A DNA stretch of 49,833 bases from Thiorhodococcus mannitoliphagus. GTDB lineage: Bacteria > Pseudomonadota > Gammaproteobacteria > Chromatiales > Chromatiaceae. The position numbers and the translations under genes were made by a program. How positions within the stretch are numbered: position 1 is the first letter of the stretch; every line of letters begins with the position of its first letter. Shown piece by piece: positions 24,098-33,848 of the stretch. The stretch is taken from NCBI RefSeq assembly GCF_010915725.1, contig NZ_JAAIJR010000032.1, positions 1 through 49,833 of the forward strand, given 5' to 3'. Below the pieces are notes generated by a model, which saw only the letters and a program-made list of their open reading frames with translations, searched no databases and was not told the origin of the DNA.

Positions 24098-25216
24098 TCA
24101 CAGGAAGAGCGTCAGCACCCCGGTGTAGCCATAGATCCGATCTTGCGAGATCTCGCCGTTCGCGTAGAACCCGATCAGCGGAAAATCACCCAGCGTCCTC
24201 TGGATCTGTTTGAGTTCCGCCGCATCCGGTCCGAAGAGGTTCACGCCGCGCCCCAGGCAGGACACGTAGATTCCACCGCGCGGCGGCCCTGATAGACGCC
24301 GCTTGATCGCCGCGAGCATGCGATCCAAGTCCTCCTCGGCCGTGCCGGCGTCACGCCGGCAGAAGACGATCTGCTGTCCCGCCTCGACCAACTCCGCAAT
24401 CGCGAGCAGGCCATGACTGGGGTCGACGCCAACCAGATTGCGGACGATGTAATCACCCGTATCCGAGCCGCGAATCGGCAGGCCGGCGAAGACTTTTCCG
24501 GCCAAGCCCGGTAAGTCAGAGACAAGCTCCTCGCCGACATCTTCGCGCATGGCCTCCAGCGCCGAGCGATCATCGATTTCGATCAGGATGTTGCGTTGGC
24601 AGTCGGTGATGGCGCGGGTTGGGCCCATGGGCGAGCAGCCCTGCGTGAGCGCCGTGGTCATGGCAACCGAGTCCATGAAGAGCACCCCGGAGAGCGGATC
24701 CTGAGTGCTGCGATTGGCGATGCTTTGGCCCGCGCCCCGCGGACTGCCAAGCCCCCCGACCAGGAATCCCGTCGTGGTGCTCTGCGCCAGCGCGCGAACC
24801 AGGTCTTCGATCGCCTCATGGGCGGGATCGCCATGCACGAGCCCGATGAAAGGCTGCCGATCCGCGATCCAGCTGCCATTGACGACGTCGAACTGGGTCA
24901 TATCGCCGTTCGGCACAGTGAAGACCCGGAAGGCGTCCTCCGCGAGTTCGGCAAGCATCAAGGCAACGGCGGGCTGCTCATAGTACTCGGCGCCGGTTGC
25001 ACAGATCCCTCCTCCCAGGGTTCCAACCCATTGCTCGATGCCGGTCGAGGCGCGCACCAGACTCAGGAGATCCTCCAGGTCATCGGCAACGGCATCCGTC
25101 GCGTAGAGGATCCCGAGATTCGCCCGATCCGGCACCTGGCCAATCTGAGTGAGACAGTCGACCACCGCCTCGCGCCAATCGGCGCCAGCGGCATGACCAT
25201 AGCGGAACTGGGACAT
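24098..25216 (-). CDS. FIST domain sensor protein
   Basis: The 372-residue protein fits the FIST_N/FIST_C architecture. It has an N-terminal domain with LGILYATDAVADDLEDLLSL and GTLGGGICATGAEYYEQPA, and a C-terminal domain with GLPIRGSDTGDYIVRNLVG and the terminal LGDFPLIGFYANGEI. FIST proteins are predicted to bind small ligands such as amino acids and are often fused to or near c-di-GMP or chemotaxis modules. Here the gene is convergent with the BLUF/GGDEF/EAL gene, ending 157 bp from it. There is no signal peptide or membrane segment, so it is cytosolic. An output partner within this operon is not visible. Confidence 0.9.
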   Translation of the reverse strand: MSQFRYGHAAGADWREAVVDCLTQIGQVPDRANLGILYATDAVADDLEDLLSLVRASTGIEQWVGTLGGGICATGAEYYEQPAVALMLAELAEDAFRVFTVPNGDMTQFDVVNGSWIADRQPFIGLVHGDPAHEAIEDLVRALAQSTTTGFLVGGLGSPRGAGQSIANRSTQDPLSGVLFMDSVAMTTALTQGCSPMGPTRAITDCQRNILIEIDDRSALEAMREDVGEELVSDLPGLAGKVFAGLPIRGSDTGDYIVRNLVGVDPSHGLLAIAELVEAGQQIVFCRRDAGTAEEDLDRMLAAIKRRLSGPPRGGIYVSCLGRGVNLFGPDAAELKQIQRTLGDFPLIGFYANGEISQDRIYGYTGVLTLFL

Positions 25217-25293
25217 CAGGATTCACTCCAGAGACTGGTGGCGGCCTGCCGGTTGGCGAGTTCGCGATGGGCGCGGCTGACTTGGCGTGCTAA

Positions 25294-25392
25294 GAAAGTG
25301 TCCATCAATTGTTTCCCGATGCGAGCGATGCCGCCCGAAATACCCCCTAGCCCCCCTTTGCGAAAGGGGGGAAGTTGTTGATGGACGCTTTC
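25294..25392 (-). mobile_element. Family A MITE-like element, copy 2 (99 bp, inverted)
   Basis: This is the reverse complement of the copy at 15687, with ends GAAAGTGTCCATCAA and TTGATGGACGCTTTC. It is flanked by a direct TAA duplication (25291-25293 and 25393-25395). It lies between the FIST and parE genes. The rest of the 335-bp gap holds no gene, but 25401-25460 matches a second site downstream of ispA (diverged repeat D). Confidence 0.92.
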
Positions 25393-25400
25393 TAAGGCAA

Positions 25401-25460
25401 TTGCTGTCAAAGCTCATCCCCGCTGAGGTATCCCGAGGCCCGCCTTGCCTGTCGCACCGG
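25401..25460 (-). repeat. Diverged repeat D, copy 1
   Basis: Read on the minus strand, this stretch aligns without gaps to about 28728-28788 over roughly 55 bases, with about three quarters identity by eye. Shared words include TGCGACA, AAGGCGG, TCAGCGGG and TTGACAG. Both copies can be read in one frame as CD-x-x-GG-x-RD-x-SAGM, so they may be remnants of a coding segment or a conserved intergenic repeat. Confidence 0.55.
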
Positions 25461-25551
25461 CGATCGCAGAGCCCGGCGATGCTCCCGCCGGCGCTCCTTG
25501 AAGGCAAACCTCGATGCGGCGCCAGCGGCGATGAGAGTTTCCGGCAATCGC

Positions 25552-27558
<2,007 letters not shown>

Positions 27559-27560
27559 TT

Positions 27561-27800
27561 ATGAAAGAGCCCGCCAACTCGCCAGAACCATCCTTCGAGC
27601 AAGCCCTCAGCGACCTGGAAGCCATTGTCGACGCCTTGGAGAAAGGCGACATGCCCCTCGAGGAATCGCTCGCGGCCTTCGAGCAAGGCGTTGGATTGAC
27701 CCGTATCTGCCAGCAAGCGCTGGACAATGCCGAGCAGCGAGCCCGCATCCTGACCGACACCCGGCCCGAGGCCGAGCCTGAGCCCTTCGACCCCCAATGA
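27561..27800 (+). CDS. xseB: Exodeoxyribonuclease VII small subunit
   Basis: The 79-residue protein matches XseB, with SFEQALSDLEAIVDALEKGD, PLEESLAAFEQGVGL and the C-terminal QALDNAEQRARIL helix. XseB binds several copies per large subunit (XseA) and supports degradation of single-stranded DNA. The ATG at 27561 fits the family length. The stop overlaps the ispA start as ATGA, so the two are translationally coupled, the usual arrangement in Gammaproteobacteria. Confidence 0.96.
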   Translation: MKEPANSPEPSFEQALSDLEAIVDALEKGDMPLEESLAAFEQGVGLTRICQQALDNAEQRARILTDTRPEAEPEPFDPQ

Positions 27801-28690
27801 CCGAAAACAACTTTGACGCCTTTCGGACGCGCTGTCTCGCACGCATCGAGTCAACGCTCGACGAGATCTTGCCCCCGACCAGCGTGCAACCCTCGCGCCT
27901 ACACGAGGCCATGCGCTACACCGTGCTCGCCTCTGGCAAGCGCATCCGCCCCCTGCTTGCCTACGCCGCCGGCGAGGCCATGGGCGTCGACAGCGCAGTG
28001 CTCGATCGTCCAGCCTGCGCGGTCGAACTCATCCATGCCTACTCGCTCATCCATGACGATCTGCCGGCAATGGACGACGACGACCTCAGACGCGGCCGGC
28101 CGACCTGCCATCGCGCCTTCGATGAGGCGACCGCGATCCTCGCCGGCGACGCGCTGCAAACACTGGCGTTCCAGGTCCTCGCCGAGGCCCCGGGGCTGTG
28201 CGCGGAGTCGCGCATCCGCATGGTCGAGACGCTGTCTCGCACAAGTGGCTCGCGCGGCATGGTCGGCGGCCAAGCCATGGATCTGGAGGCAGAGGGAACG
28301 CCCTTGGATGTGGCCATGCTGGAGAATATCCACATCCACAAGACCGGCGCGCTCATCCGCGCCTCAGTCCAGATGGGCATCAGGGCCCGGGGCGACGTTG
28401 TTCCAGACCACGCGGAACGCCTCGACCACTTCGCCAAGTGCCTTGGTCTCGCCTTCCAGATCAAGGACGACATCCTGGATGTCGAAGGCGATACGAGCGA
28501 GATCGGCAAAACAGCCGGCCGCGACCTCGAACTCGACAAGGCGACCTATCCCGCCATCGTCGGACTGGCCGAGGCGAAGGAGATGGCGAAGCGTCTCACC
28601 AAGGACGCACACACCAGCTTGGAGGTCTTCGGCGAGAGCGCGGACGCGCTCCGCTGGGTCGCCAAGGCTCTGCTTGAGCGCAAGCATTAG
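27797..28690 (+). CDS. ispA: Farnesyl diphosphate synthase (polyprenyl synthetase)
   Basis: The 297-residue short-chain prenyltransferase extends dimethylallyl diphosphate with isopentenyl diphosphate. It has the first aspartate-rich motif (HDDLPAMDDDD), the GKRIRPLL block, the GGQAMDLE segment and the second aspartate-rich motif (KDDILDVEGD). Start and length match IspA. Geranylgeranyl diphosphate synthase is a less likely alternative; the xseB linkage favours IspA. In many relatives dxs follows directly, but here about 600 bp of repeat-bearing DNA follows and then folE2. Confidence 0.94.
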   Translation: MTENNFDAFRTRCLARIESTLDEILPPTSVQPSRLHEAMRYTVLASGKRIRPLLAYAAGEAMGVDSAVLDRPACAVELIHAYSLIHDDLPAMDDDDLRRGRPTCHRAFDEATAILAGDALQTLAFQVLAEAPGLCAESRIRMVETLSRTSGSRGMVGGQAMDLEAEGTPLDVAMLENIHIHKTGALIRASVQMGIRARGDVVPDHAERLDHFAKCLGLAFQIKDDILDVEGDTSEIGKTAGRDLELDKATYPAIVGLAEAKEMAKRLTKDAHTSLEVFGESADALRWVAKALLERKH

Positions 28691-28727
28691 GCGATTGCCG
28701 AAAAATCTCCTACCAGTGCCTGACCGT

Positions 28728-28788
28728 CGATGCGACACGGAAGGCGGTGCGCGAGACAAGTCAGCGGGTATGCGCCTTGACAGAACTC
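28728..28788 (+). repeat. Diverged repeat D, copy 2
   Basis: This is the partner of the minus-strand copy at 25401-25460. The ungapped match covers about 55 bases, with shared words TGCGACA, AAGGCGG, TCAGCGGG and TTGACAG. Like copy 1 it lies close to a short mobile repeat (here family B, 64 bases away). Confidence 0.55.
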
Positions 28789-28851
28789 ACCTTTGTCGGC
28801 GTGGGCCGGATACGCGGCACAGGCGCTGGCTTCAGAGCTGGACAAAGCTCA

Positions 28852-28960
28852 GAAGCTGTCTGAAAAAACGGGTAGGGGCGAATTCATTCGCCCAACCGCC
28901 GGACCAAGGGCGAATGAATTCGCATCTTATATGTCTCGACCATGATTTCCAGACAGCCTC
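28852..28960. mobile_element. Family B MITE-like element, copy 2 (109 bp)
   Basis: The ends GAAGCTGTCTGAAA and TTTCCAGACAGCCTC are imperfect inverted repeats, flanked by a direct TCA duplication (28849-28851 and 28961-28963). The length is identical to copy 1. Internal blocks GGGGCGAATTCATTCGCCC and GGGCGAATGAATTCGC are self-complementary. No coding capacity. Confidence 0.85.
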
Positions 28961-29284
28961 TCAGAGCACAGGCAACCTCCCTAAGATGCAAAGACAGCGC
29001 GCATTCCACCAGCGCCAGCACTGAGCGCGGCCGATTGTCGGTGCGCTCGCGCACCGCGCTGCTGGATCTTGCGGATCGAGTCCTTTGAATCTCGAGTTCT
29101 AGCAGCTCGCCAAGTACCGGGGGCCAAGCGCCTCCAAGGCTGGCAAGAGACACCTCGCTGACGCTGTCGTCGACCTGGCTTGCAAGGGCCCTCGCGCCCC
29201 ACGCATCACCGCTTTTTCTAGTAGGCCTCCGACCCAACCTCTCTGGCGATGGCAGGCAGTATAGATCCATTGAGGAATTCATTT

Positions 29285-30139
29285 ATGGAGCAATCGCTCG
29301 AGACCAACTGCAGTTCCCTGAAAACGCAGAGCGAGATCGCCGACGTTCAGGGAAGCACCGATACCCGGCGCATCGCCATCGACAAGGTGGGCATCAAGGA
29401 CATCCGTCACCCCGTGCGTGTGCGCGAGCGGAGCGGCATGGAGCAGCACACGGTCGCAACCTTCAACATGTACGTCTATCTCCCGCACGACTTCAAGGGG
29501 ACCCATATGTCCCGCTTCGTCCAGATCTTGAACAGTCATGAGCGTGAGATCAGCGTCCCGTCGTTCAAGGAAATGCTCGTGGAAATGTCCGAGCGCCTGG
29601 AGTCCAAGGCGGGCCATATCGAGATGCGTTTTCCCTTTTTCATCAACAAGAAGGCGCCTGTTTCCGGCGTGCAGAGTCTGCTCGACTATGACGTGACCTT
29701 CGTCGGCGAGATCCGCGACGGTGATCCGAGGCTGGAGATCAAGGTCGTGATCCCCGTCACCAGTCTCTGTCCCTGCTCGAAAGAGATCTCCTCCTACGGC
29801 GCCCACAATCAGCGCTCGCATGTCACCGTCCAGGTGCGGGCACAGGCATTCATCTGGCTCGAAGAGATCATCGAAATGGTGGAGCACGAGGCATCCTCCG
29901 AACTCTTCGGACTCCTGAAGCGACCCGACGAGAAGTTCGTCACCGAGCGCGCCTACGACAATCCAAAATTCGTCGAAGACATGGTGCGGGATGTCGCCAA
30001 GCGGCTCAACGCGGACGATCGCATCCTGGCCTACGTGGTCGAGGCCGAGAACTTCGAATCCATCCACAATCACTCGGCCTATGCCCTGATCGAGCGCGAC
30101 AAGGAGCAGGAAGCGCTTGCCGCGGAGGCATCGCGCTGA
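29285..30139 (+). CDS. folE2: GTP cyclohydrolase I, type IB
   Basis: The 284-residue FolE2 converts GTP to dihydroneopterin triphosphate, the first step of folate, queuosine and related pterin pathways. It uses a broad set of metals, unlike zinc-dependent FolE. Family signatures are [32 protein letters not shown] with the metal-binding Cys, [14 protein letters not shown] and [10 protein letters not shown] near the C-terminus. The ATG at 29285 follows GAGG with suitable spacing. Its TGA overlaps the presumed start of menH (CTGA), so the two form one operon. No Zur operator was recognised upstream. Confidence 0.95.
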   Translation: MEQSLETNCSSLKTQSEIADVQGSTDTRRIAIDKVGIKDIRHPVRVRERSGMEQHTVATFNMYVYLPHDFKGTHMSRFVQILNSHEREISVPSFKEMLVEMSERLESKAGHIEMRFPFFINKKAPVSGVQSLLDYDVTFVGEIRDGDPRLEIKVVIPVTSLCPCSKEISSYGAHNQRSHVTVQVRAQAFIWLEEIIEMVEHEASSELFGLLKRPDEKFVTERAYDNPKFVEDMVRDVAKRLNADDRILAYVVEAENFESIHNHSAYALIERDKEQEALAAEASR

Positions 30140-30906
30140 ACCAGGACCGGCCAGGCTGCCTGCTGCTGCACGGCTTCACCGGCGACAAGCAGGATTGGCT
30201 CGCCTGCCTGTCGGAGCGGTCGAATGACTGGCTCGCCATCGACCTCCCCGGACATGGAGAGGCCGAGGACCCCACCGGCGATTTCACATCGGTCGTCCGC
30301 GCGCTCTTGAGCGCGCTCCCGCCGAGCATCCACCAACTCGTGGGCTATTCATTGGGAGGCCGCATTGCCCTGGGGATGTTGGCGCAAGCGCCAATGCGCT
30401 TTAGCGGCGCCACCATTATTTCCGCGCATCCCGGTCTCACCGACCCGGCCCAGCGCGCCGCGCGCCTGAGGCAAGACGCGCGCTGGACCACCCTGTTGGA
30501 AACCCAGGGAATCGCCGCCTTCGTCGCAGCCTGGGAGTCCCAGGCGCTCTTCGCCACGCAGTCGCGGCTGGCGCCTCAGGTCCTCGCTCAACAACGCCGG
30601 CGGCGCCTGGGCCAGCGCGCATCCGGCTTGGCTGCAAGCCTCAGTGCTACGGGACTTGGCGTCATGCCCAGTACCTGGTCTGAGCTGCGCGCTTACCCGG
30701 GCTGCCTGCGCTGGATCGTCGGCGGCGCCGACGCCAAGTTCCTCGCCATCGCTCGCCAGGTCGTTGAGATGAGACCAGAGACAGCGCTGCATGTGCTCCC
30801 TGAGATCGGCCATAACCCCCTCCTGGAATGCCCGGCCGATCTCGCCGGGCTCTTGTGCGCAGCGCACGCCGAGTCAGTTCGGGTTCTGGATGGAGAATGC
30901 GGATAG
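30136..30906 (+). CDS. menH: MenH-like alpha/beta hydrolase (SHCHC synthase), non-AUG start
   Basis: The 256-residue product matches MenH, which eliminates pyruvate to form SHCHC in menaquinone synthesis. It has [24 protein letters not shown], the nucleophile in [28 protein letters not shown], the acid near GGADAKF and the histidine in [11 protein letters not shown]. The reading frame holds these motifs well upstream of its first ATG-type codon at 30307, yet no ATG, GTG or TTG exists between the upstream end and the first motif. The best start is CTG at 30136, which overlaps the folE2 stop as CTGA. A shorter protein from 30307 would lack the oxyanion loop. A frameshift error in the sequence is the alternative. 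Confidence 0.82.
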   Translation: MNQDRPGCLLLHGFTGDKQDWLACLSERSNDWLAIDLPGHGEAEDPTGDFTSVVRALLSALPPSIHQLVGYSLGGRIALGMLAQAPMRFSGATIISAHPGLTDPAQRAARLRQDARWTTLLETQGIAAFVAAWESQALFATQSRLAPQVLAQQRRRRLGQRASGLAASLSATGLGVMPSTWSELRAYPGCLRWIVGGADAKFLAIARQVVEMRPETALHVLPEIGHNPLLECPADLAGLLCAAHAESVRVLDGECG

Positions 30907-30981
30907 CCAAGCGAGCGCTCGCCGCTGATCGGAGTCCCTGGTTGCAATCCTCGCTGAGTCCTTTGCCGACATTGCGACACG

Positions 30982-31011
30982 CCTTGCCTTCCCTTGCCTT
31001 CCCTTGCCTTC
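30982..31011. repeat. Three tandem copies of a 10-bp unit
   Basis: CCTTGCCTTC is repeated three times without change directly downstream of menH. The period is not a multiple of three and no gene covers it. Confidence 0.85.
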
Positions 31012-31110
31012 GATCGACGTGCACAATGGATGTCATCTTGCAATCTAGATTCAGGGTTTTTCCGGGAATATCCTGCGATATGATGACCATTTAGGCTCTA
31101 ACTCAGCACT

Positions 31111-31133
31111 TGTGGCGAGCCGGCTTCGCCACA
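31111..31133. other. Hairpin with 8-bp stem
   Basis: TGTGGCGA at 31111-31118 pairs with TCGCCACA at 31126-31133 over a seven-base loop. It resembles small REP-type palindromes. It lies 200 bp before the CysZ fusion gene; no T-run follows. Confidence 0.6.
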
Positions 31134-31335
31134 CGGCGGTCGCACGCGAGACAGTCATGCTGATCAGCAGCTGCGCTGGTTATACTGACGGCCACGGCCA
31201 TGACTTCACCTCTGACTCGATTCGTCCGAATTCCGCCCAACGGAAACAGTCCCGCAGCGCACCGCGGGTCCTTGGCTCAGGCACTCACGCGGGCATCCGA
31301 ATAGATGCTCGCGGATAACCGCTTCATTTGGATCT

Positions 31336-32571
31336 ATGCTCACCAAACCTTTCTCAGGCGCCGGGTATCTCCTGCAGGGCATCAAGCTCATCAGCCGACC
31401 GGGAATACGACGCTTCGTCGTGGTCCCGCTGCTGGTGAATATCTTTGTCTTCACTGCGGCAATCTACGCCGGTATCGCTCAATTCGACGGGCTGATAAGA
31501 CTCCTCGACTCCAAGCTGCCGGCTTGGCTCGGCTGGCTGGATTGGCTGTTGTGGCCCGTCTTCGCCCTGCTGATGCTGGTGGTGGTGTTCTACACCTTCG
31601 GACTCGTCGCCAACCTAATCGCTTCACCCTTCAACAATCTGCTGGCGGAGAAGGTCGAGCTGATGCTCACGGGGCAGCCCCTGCAGCAGGAGAACGACTA
31701 CCGACGACTGGTCGCCGAGCTGATCCCCACGCTGATCGACGAACTCAAGAAAATCCTCTATGCGGCGCTCCTAGCCATCCCCTTCCTCTTCCTCCTGCTG
31801 GTGCCAGTCGCCGGCCCCCTGCTCTGGTTTCTCTACACGGCCTGGATTCTCGCGGTGCAGTACAGCGACTACCCGATGGGCAATCACGGACTCAAGTTTC
31901 GCGAAATACGCCAACGGCTCGGCGAGCATCGCGCCCTGAGCCTTGGGTTCGGCGCTGCGTCCGCAGGCCTTGGCATGGTCCCCATCCTCAACTTCATACT
32001 CATGCCAAGCGCCGTGGCCGGGGCGACGGCCATGTGGCTGCGCGAGCTGAAGCCTGCGAGCAATTATCAGGGCCCTCATCAGTCCAGGGTCGCCACCCGC
32101 CATGTGCTGCTGACGGTCGACCATCTATCCGGCCGCATCAACGGCGAGATACTCGCCGGGCGATTGCAGGGGCAACCTCTCGAGCAAGTATCCACTGATG
32201 AGCTGCTCGCTCTGCTCACGACCTACTATCAGACAGACGCCGATTCGGCGGAGGCGCTCGAGGTCTATCTCAGTCAGGTGCGTGACTGTGTGTTCCAGCG
32301 ACCACCGCCTCAACAGCGCTCCGAGACCACAGCCAGGCCCGAGCTAAGCGCGATGGACGGAATGGAGGCGCGCGCGATCCTGGGAATCAACCCGGAGGAC
32401 GACGAAGACGCGATCCGCACGGCCCACCGACGCCTCATCCAGCGCCTCCATCCAGATCGCGGCGGATCCGACTATCTGGCATCCAAGGTCAACGAGGCCA
32501 AGGCGGTGCTCACGGGCTCAGAATCCCGGCGCTCTGCCGGTGAGCCCAGACGCGCATCGGGTCGAGCTTGA
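31336..32571 (+). CDS. CysZ-like membrane protein fused to a J-domain
   Basis: The 411-residue protein has two parts. Residues 1 to about 240 are CysZ/EI24-like: FSGAGYLLQGIKLISRPGIRRF, four or more hydrophobic helices and NFILMPSAVAGATAMW at the end of the domain. CysZ is an inner-membrane sulfate permease. Residues from about 255 match the soluble part of small J-domain proteins: a strand region (LLTVDHLSGRINGEILAGRL), a helix ending in LEVYLSQVRD and a J-domain with LGINPEDDEDAIRTAHRRL and HPDRGGSDYLASKVNEAK (HPD at 372-374). Such J-proteins are normally separate. The frame is continuous, so this is a real fusion that would place a DnaK-stimulating domain on a transporter. The start has no strong ribosome site. 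Confidence 0.88.
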   Translation: MLTKPFSGAGYLLQGIKLISRPGIRRFVVVPLLVNIFVFTAAIYAGIAQFDGLIRLLDSKLPAWLGWLDWLLWPVFALLMLVVVFYTFGLVANLIASPFNNLLAEKVELMLTGQPLQQENDYRRLVAELIPTLIDELKKILYAALLAIPFLFLLLVPVAGPLLWFLYTAWILAVQYSDYPMGNHGLKFREIRQRLGEHRALSLGFGAASAGLGMVPILNFILMPSAVAGATAMWLRELKPASNYQGPHQSRVATRHVLLTVDHLSGRINGEILAGRLQGQPLEQVSTDELLALLTTYYQTDADSAEALEVYLSQVRDCVFQRPPPQQRSETTARPELSAMDGMEARAILGINPEDDEDAIRTAHRRLIQRLHPDRGGSDYLASKVNEAKAVLTGSESRRSAGEPRRASGRA

Positions 32572-32603
32572 GCCGCGCCTGACCGCGCGGATCAAAGTGC
32601 TTA

Positions 32604-32702
32604 GAAAGCGTCCATCAACAACTTCCCCCCTTTCGCAAAGGGGGGCTAGGGGGGATTTCGGGCGGCATCGCTCGCATCGGAAAACAATTGATGGACACTT
32701 GC
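32604..32702 (+). mobile_element. Family A MITE-like element, copy 3 (99 bp)
   Basis: The ends are GAAAGCGTCCATCAA and TTGATGGACACTTGC (last bases changed from TTTC). It is flanked by TTA at 32601-32603 and 32703-32705. The right TTA is also the left duplication of copy 4. It lies 32 bp past the stop of the CysZ/J-domain gene. Confidence 0.92.
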
Positions 32703-32705
32703 TTA

Positions 32706-32804
32706 GAAAGCGTCCATCAACAACTTCCCCCCTTTCACAAAGGGGGGCTAGGGGGGATTTCGGGCGGCATCGCTCGCATCGGGAAACAATTGATGGACAC
32801 TTGC
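32706..32804 (+). mobile_element. Family A MITE-like element, copy 4 (99 bp, tandem)
   Basis: Nearly identical to copy 3, including the same ACTTGC right end, and separated from it only by a single TTA. The right duplication is TTA at 32805-32807. The shared variant end suggests that copy 4 arose by duplication of copy 3, or the reverse, and not by two independent insertions. It ends 20 bp from the 3' end of the methyltransferase gene. Confidence 0.92.
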
Positions 32805-32824
32805 TTAGCACAGCGGCGACCGAG

Positions 32825-33547
32825 CTAAGGGATCCGGCGCAGCAGATCGACCCGATGCGGCTTCATGAAGCGCGCGCCCGCGGGCGTGAGATGCCGCTCA
32901 AATGCTGCGCGGACGCGCGCGATCTGCTCGGCGTCTAGATCATGTTCGGTATGGGTGACGTGGAGAAACCGGCCCGCGAAACTGTCCCAGTCCGGGTAGA
33001 TCCCTTCGGCCTCGTAGAAGATCTCGTGCTCGAGCTTGAAAAGCACCGCGTCGACGGCGCGCCGCATGGCCTCGAAGGCGGCGATCCGCACCTCGCGCTC
33101 ATCGTGAATGAGGCGCATCACCTCGTTGAACGGCCCCCAGTAGACGGGCTCCGAGACGTAGAGGGCACCACCGGGAACCAGCACGCGATGGATCTCCGCG
33201 AGTGCCTGATCCATGCGATCGACGGGGACATGGTGGAGTGACTTCAGCATCAAGGCCACGTCGTAGCTGGCGTCCAGCGCATCGATGGCCTCCGCGCCGC
33301 CAAGTCGAAACTCGACCTTGGGGAGGTCCTGGATGTCCAGATTCTTCGCATGCTGGATGCGATCCACCTCGGTCGCCGTGACCTGCGCCGCGCCCAACCG
33401 CTCGACAAGCTGCCGCGTCATCCAGGCGGCGCCGCAGCCAAGCTCAATGATGCGGCTTGCGTCGACGACGAGCAGCGCTTGCATCACATCCAGCTCGCCA
33501 CAGCTGCGGTAGGCCTCGGGGTCGTTGATTTTGAATTGCACACTCAT
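32825..33547 (-). CDS. Class I SAM-dependent methyltransferase
   Basis: The 240-residue protein has motif I (IIELGCGAAW), an acidic residue after strand 2 (VTATEVDRIQH), and the motif IV region LMLKSLHHVPVDRMDQALAEIHRVLVPGGALYV. The fold fits ubiquinone-biosynthesis-like small-molecule methyltransferases (Methyltransf_11/25). The C-terminal part (FEAMRRAVDAVLF, RFLHVTHTEHDLD) did not point to a substrate. The start at 33547 (MSVQFKINDPEAYRS) is preferred over 33577. It is convergent with the CysZ fusion gene across the tandem family A elements. Confidence 0.85.
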   Translation of the reverse strand: MSVQFKINDPEAYRSCGELDVMQALLVVDASRIIELGCGAAWMTRQLVERLGAAQVTATEVDRIQHAKNLDIQDLPKVEFRLGGAEAIDALDASYDVALMLKSLHHVPVDRMDQALAEIHRVLVPGGALYVSEPVYWGPFNEVMRLIHDEREVRIAAFEAMRRAVDAVLFKLEHEIFYEAEGIYPDWDSFAGRFLHVTHTEHDLDAEQIARVRAAFERHLTPAGARFMKPHRVDLLRRIP

Positions 33548-33702
33548 GATCGCAATGATCCTTCTTGAAGGAGTCAACCGCCAGGAGAAAGGCTCCGCCT
33601 GGCCGCTGGCGGCCGTGCGCGCCTTCTAGCATCATATCGGCAAGCAAAAGGAGAGGGCTCACTGGCTAGCCAAGCGCGCCAATGCATCGCCGACCCGTCA
33701 TT

Positions 33703-33848
33703 CTAGCGAGGCTTCGCCTCAGACCGACGCGTCATGCCATCGGGATCGCTATCGTCGTCTCGATACCGATACCGATGGCCTTGGATGGTCGGACGTTTTA
33801 TCGAAATTTGACTCATCTGCAAGCATTTTGCGCCCTCAAGGATTCTAG
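33703..33848 (+). repeat. Family C repeat, copy 2 (146 bp, CTAG-bounded)
   Basis: This copy runs from CTAG at 33703 to CTAG at 33845-33848. It has the fewest hexamers (CGATACCGATACCGATGG). The GAGGC-TTC-GCCTC mini-hairpin is at the left, and TTGCGCCCTCAAGGATT precedes the right CTAG. It abuts the decayed adaptor gene to its right. Confidence 0.9.

Larger units (their letters stand above)
28691..29284. other. Gene-free 0.6 kb between ispA and folE2
   Basis: The stretch holds the second copy of diverged repeat D (about 28728-28788) and a family B element (28852-28960). From 28964 to 29250 there is only an unconvincing minus-strand frame of biased composition. The folE2 ribosome site (GAGG near 29272) is at its right end. 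No dxs remnant was recognised and no promoter or Zur-like operator could be identified. Confidence 0.5.
30907..31335. other. Gene-free 0.43 kb between menH and the CysZ fusion gene
   Basis: The stretch has a triplicated 10-bp unit CCTTGCCTTC (30982-31011), an AT-richer patch near 31040-31095 that could hold a promoter, and a hairpin at 31111-31133. No credible gene was seen. Confidence 0.5.

Noticed and set aside
32518-32811. An open frame spanning the two tandem family A elements, with repeated SIV(S/F)RCERCRPKSPLAPLCERGEVV text
   Set aside because: It is translation of a non-coding mobile repeat. Similar text appears in the frames at the other copies, so it would be a false gene if annotated.
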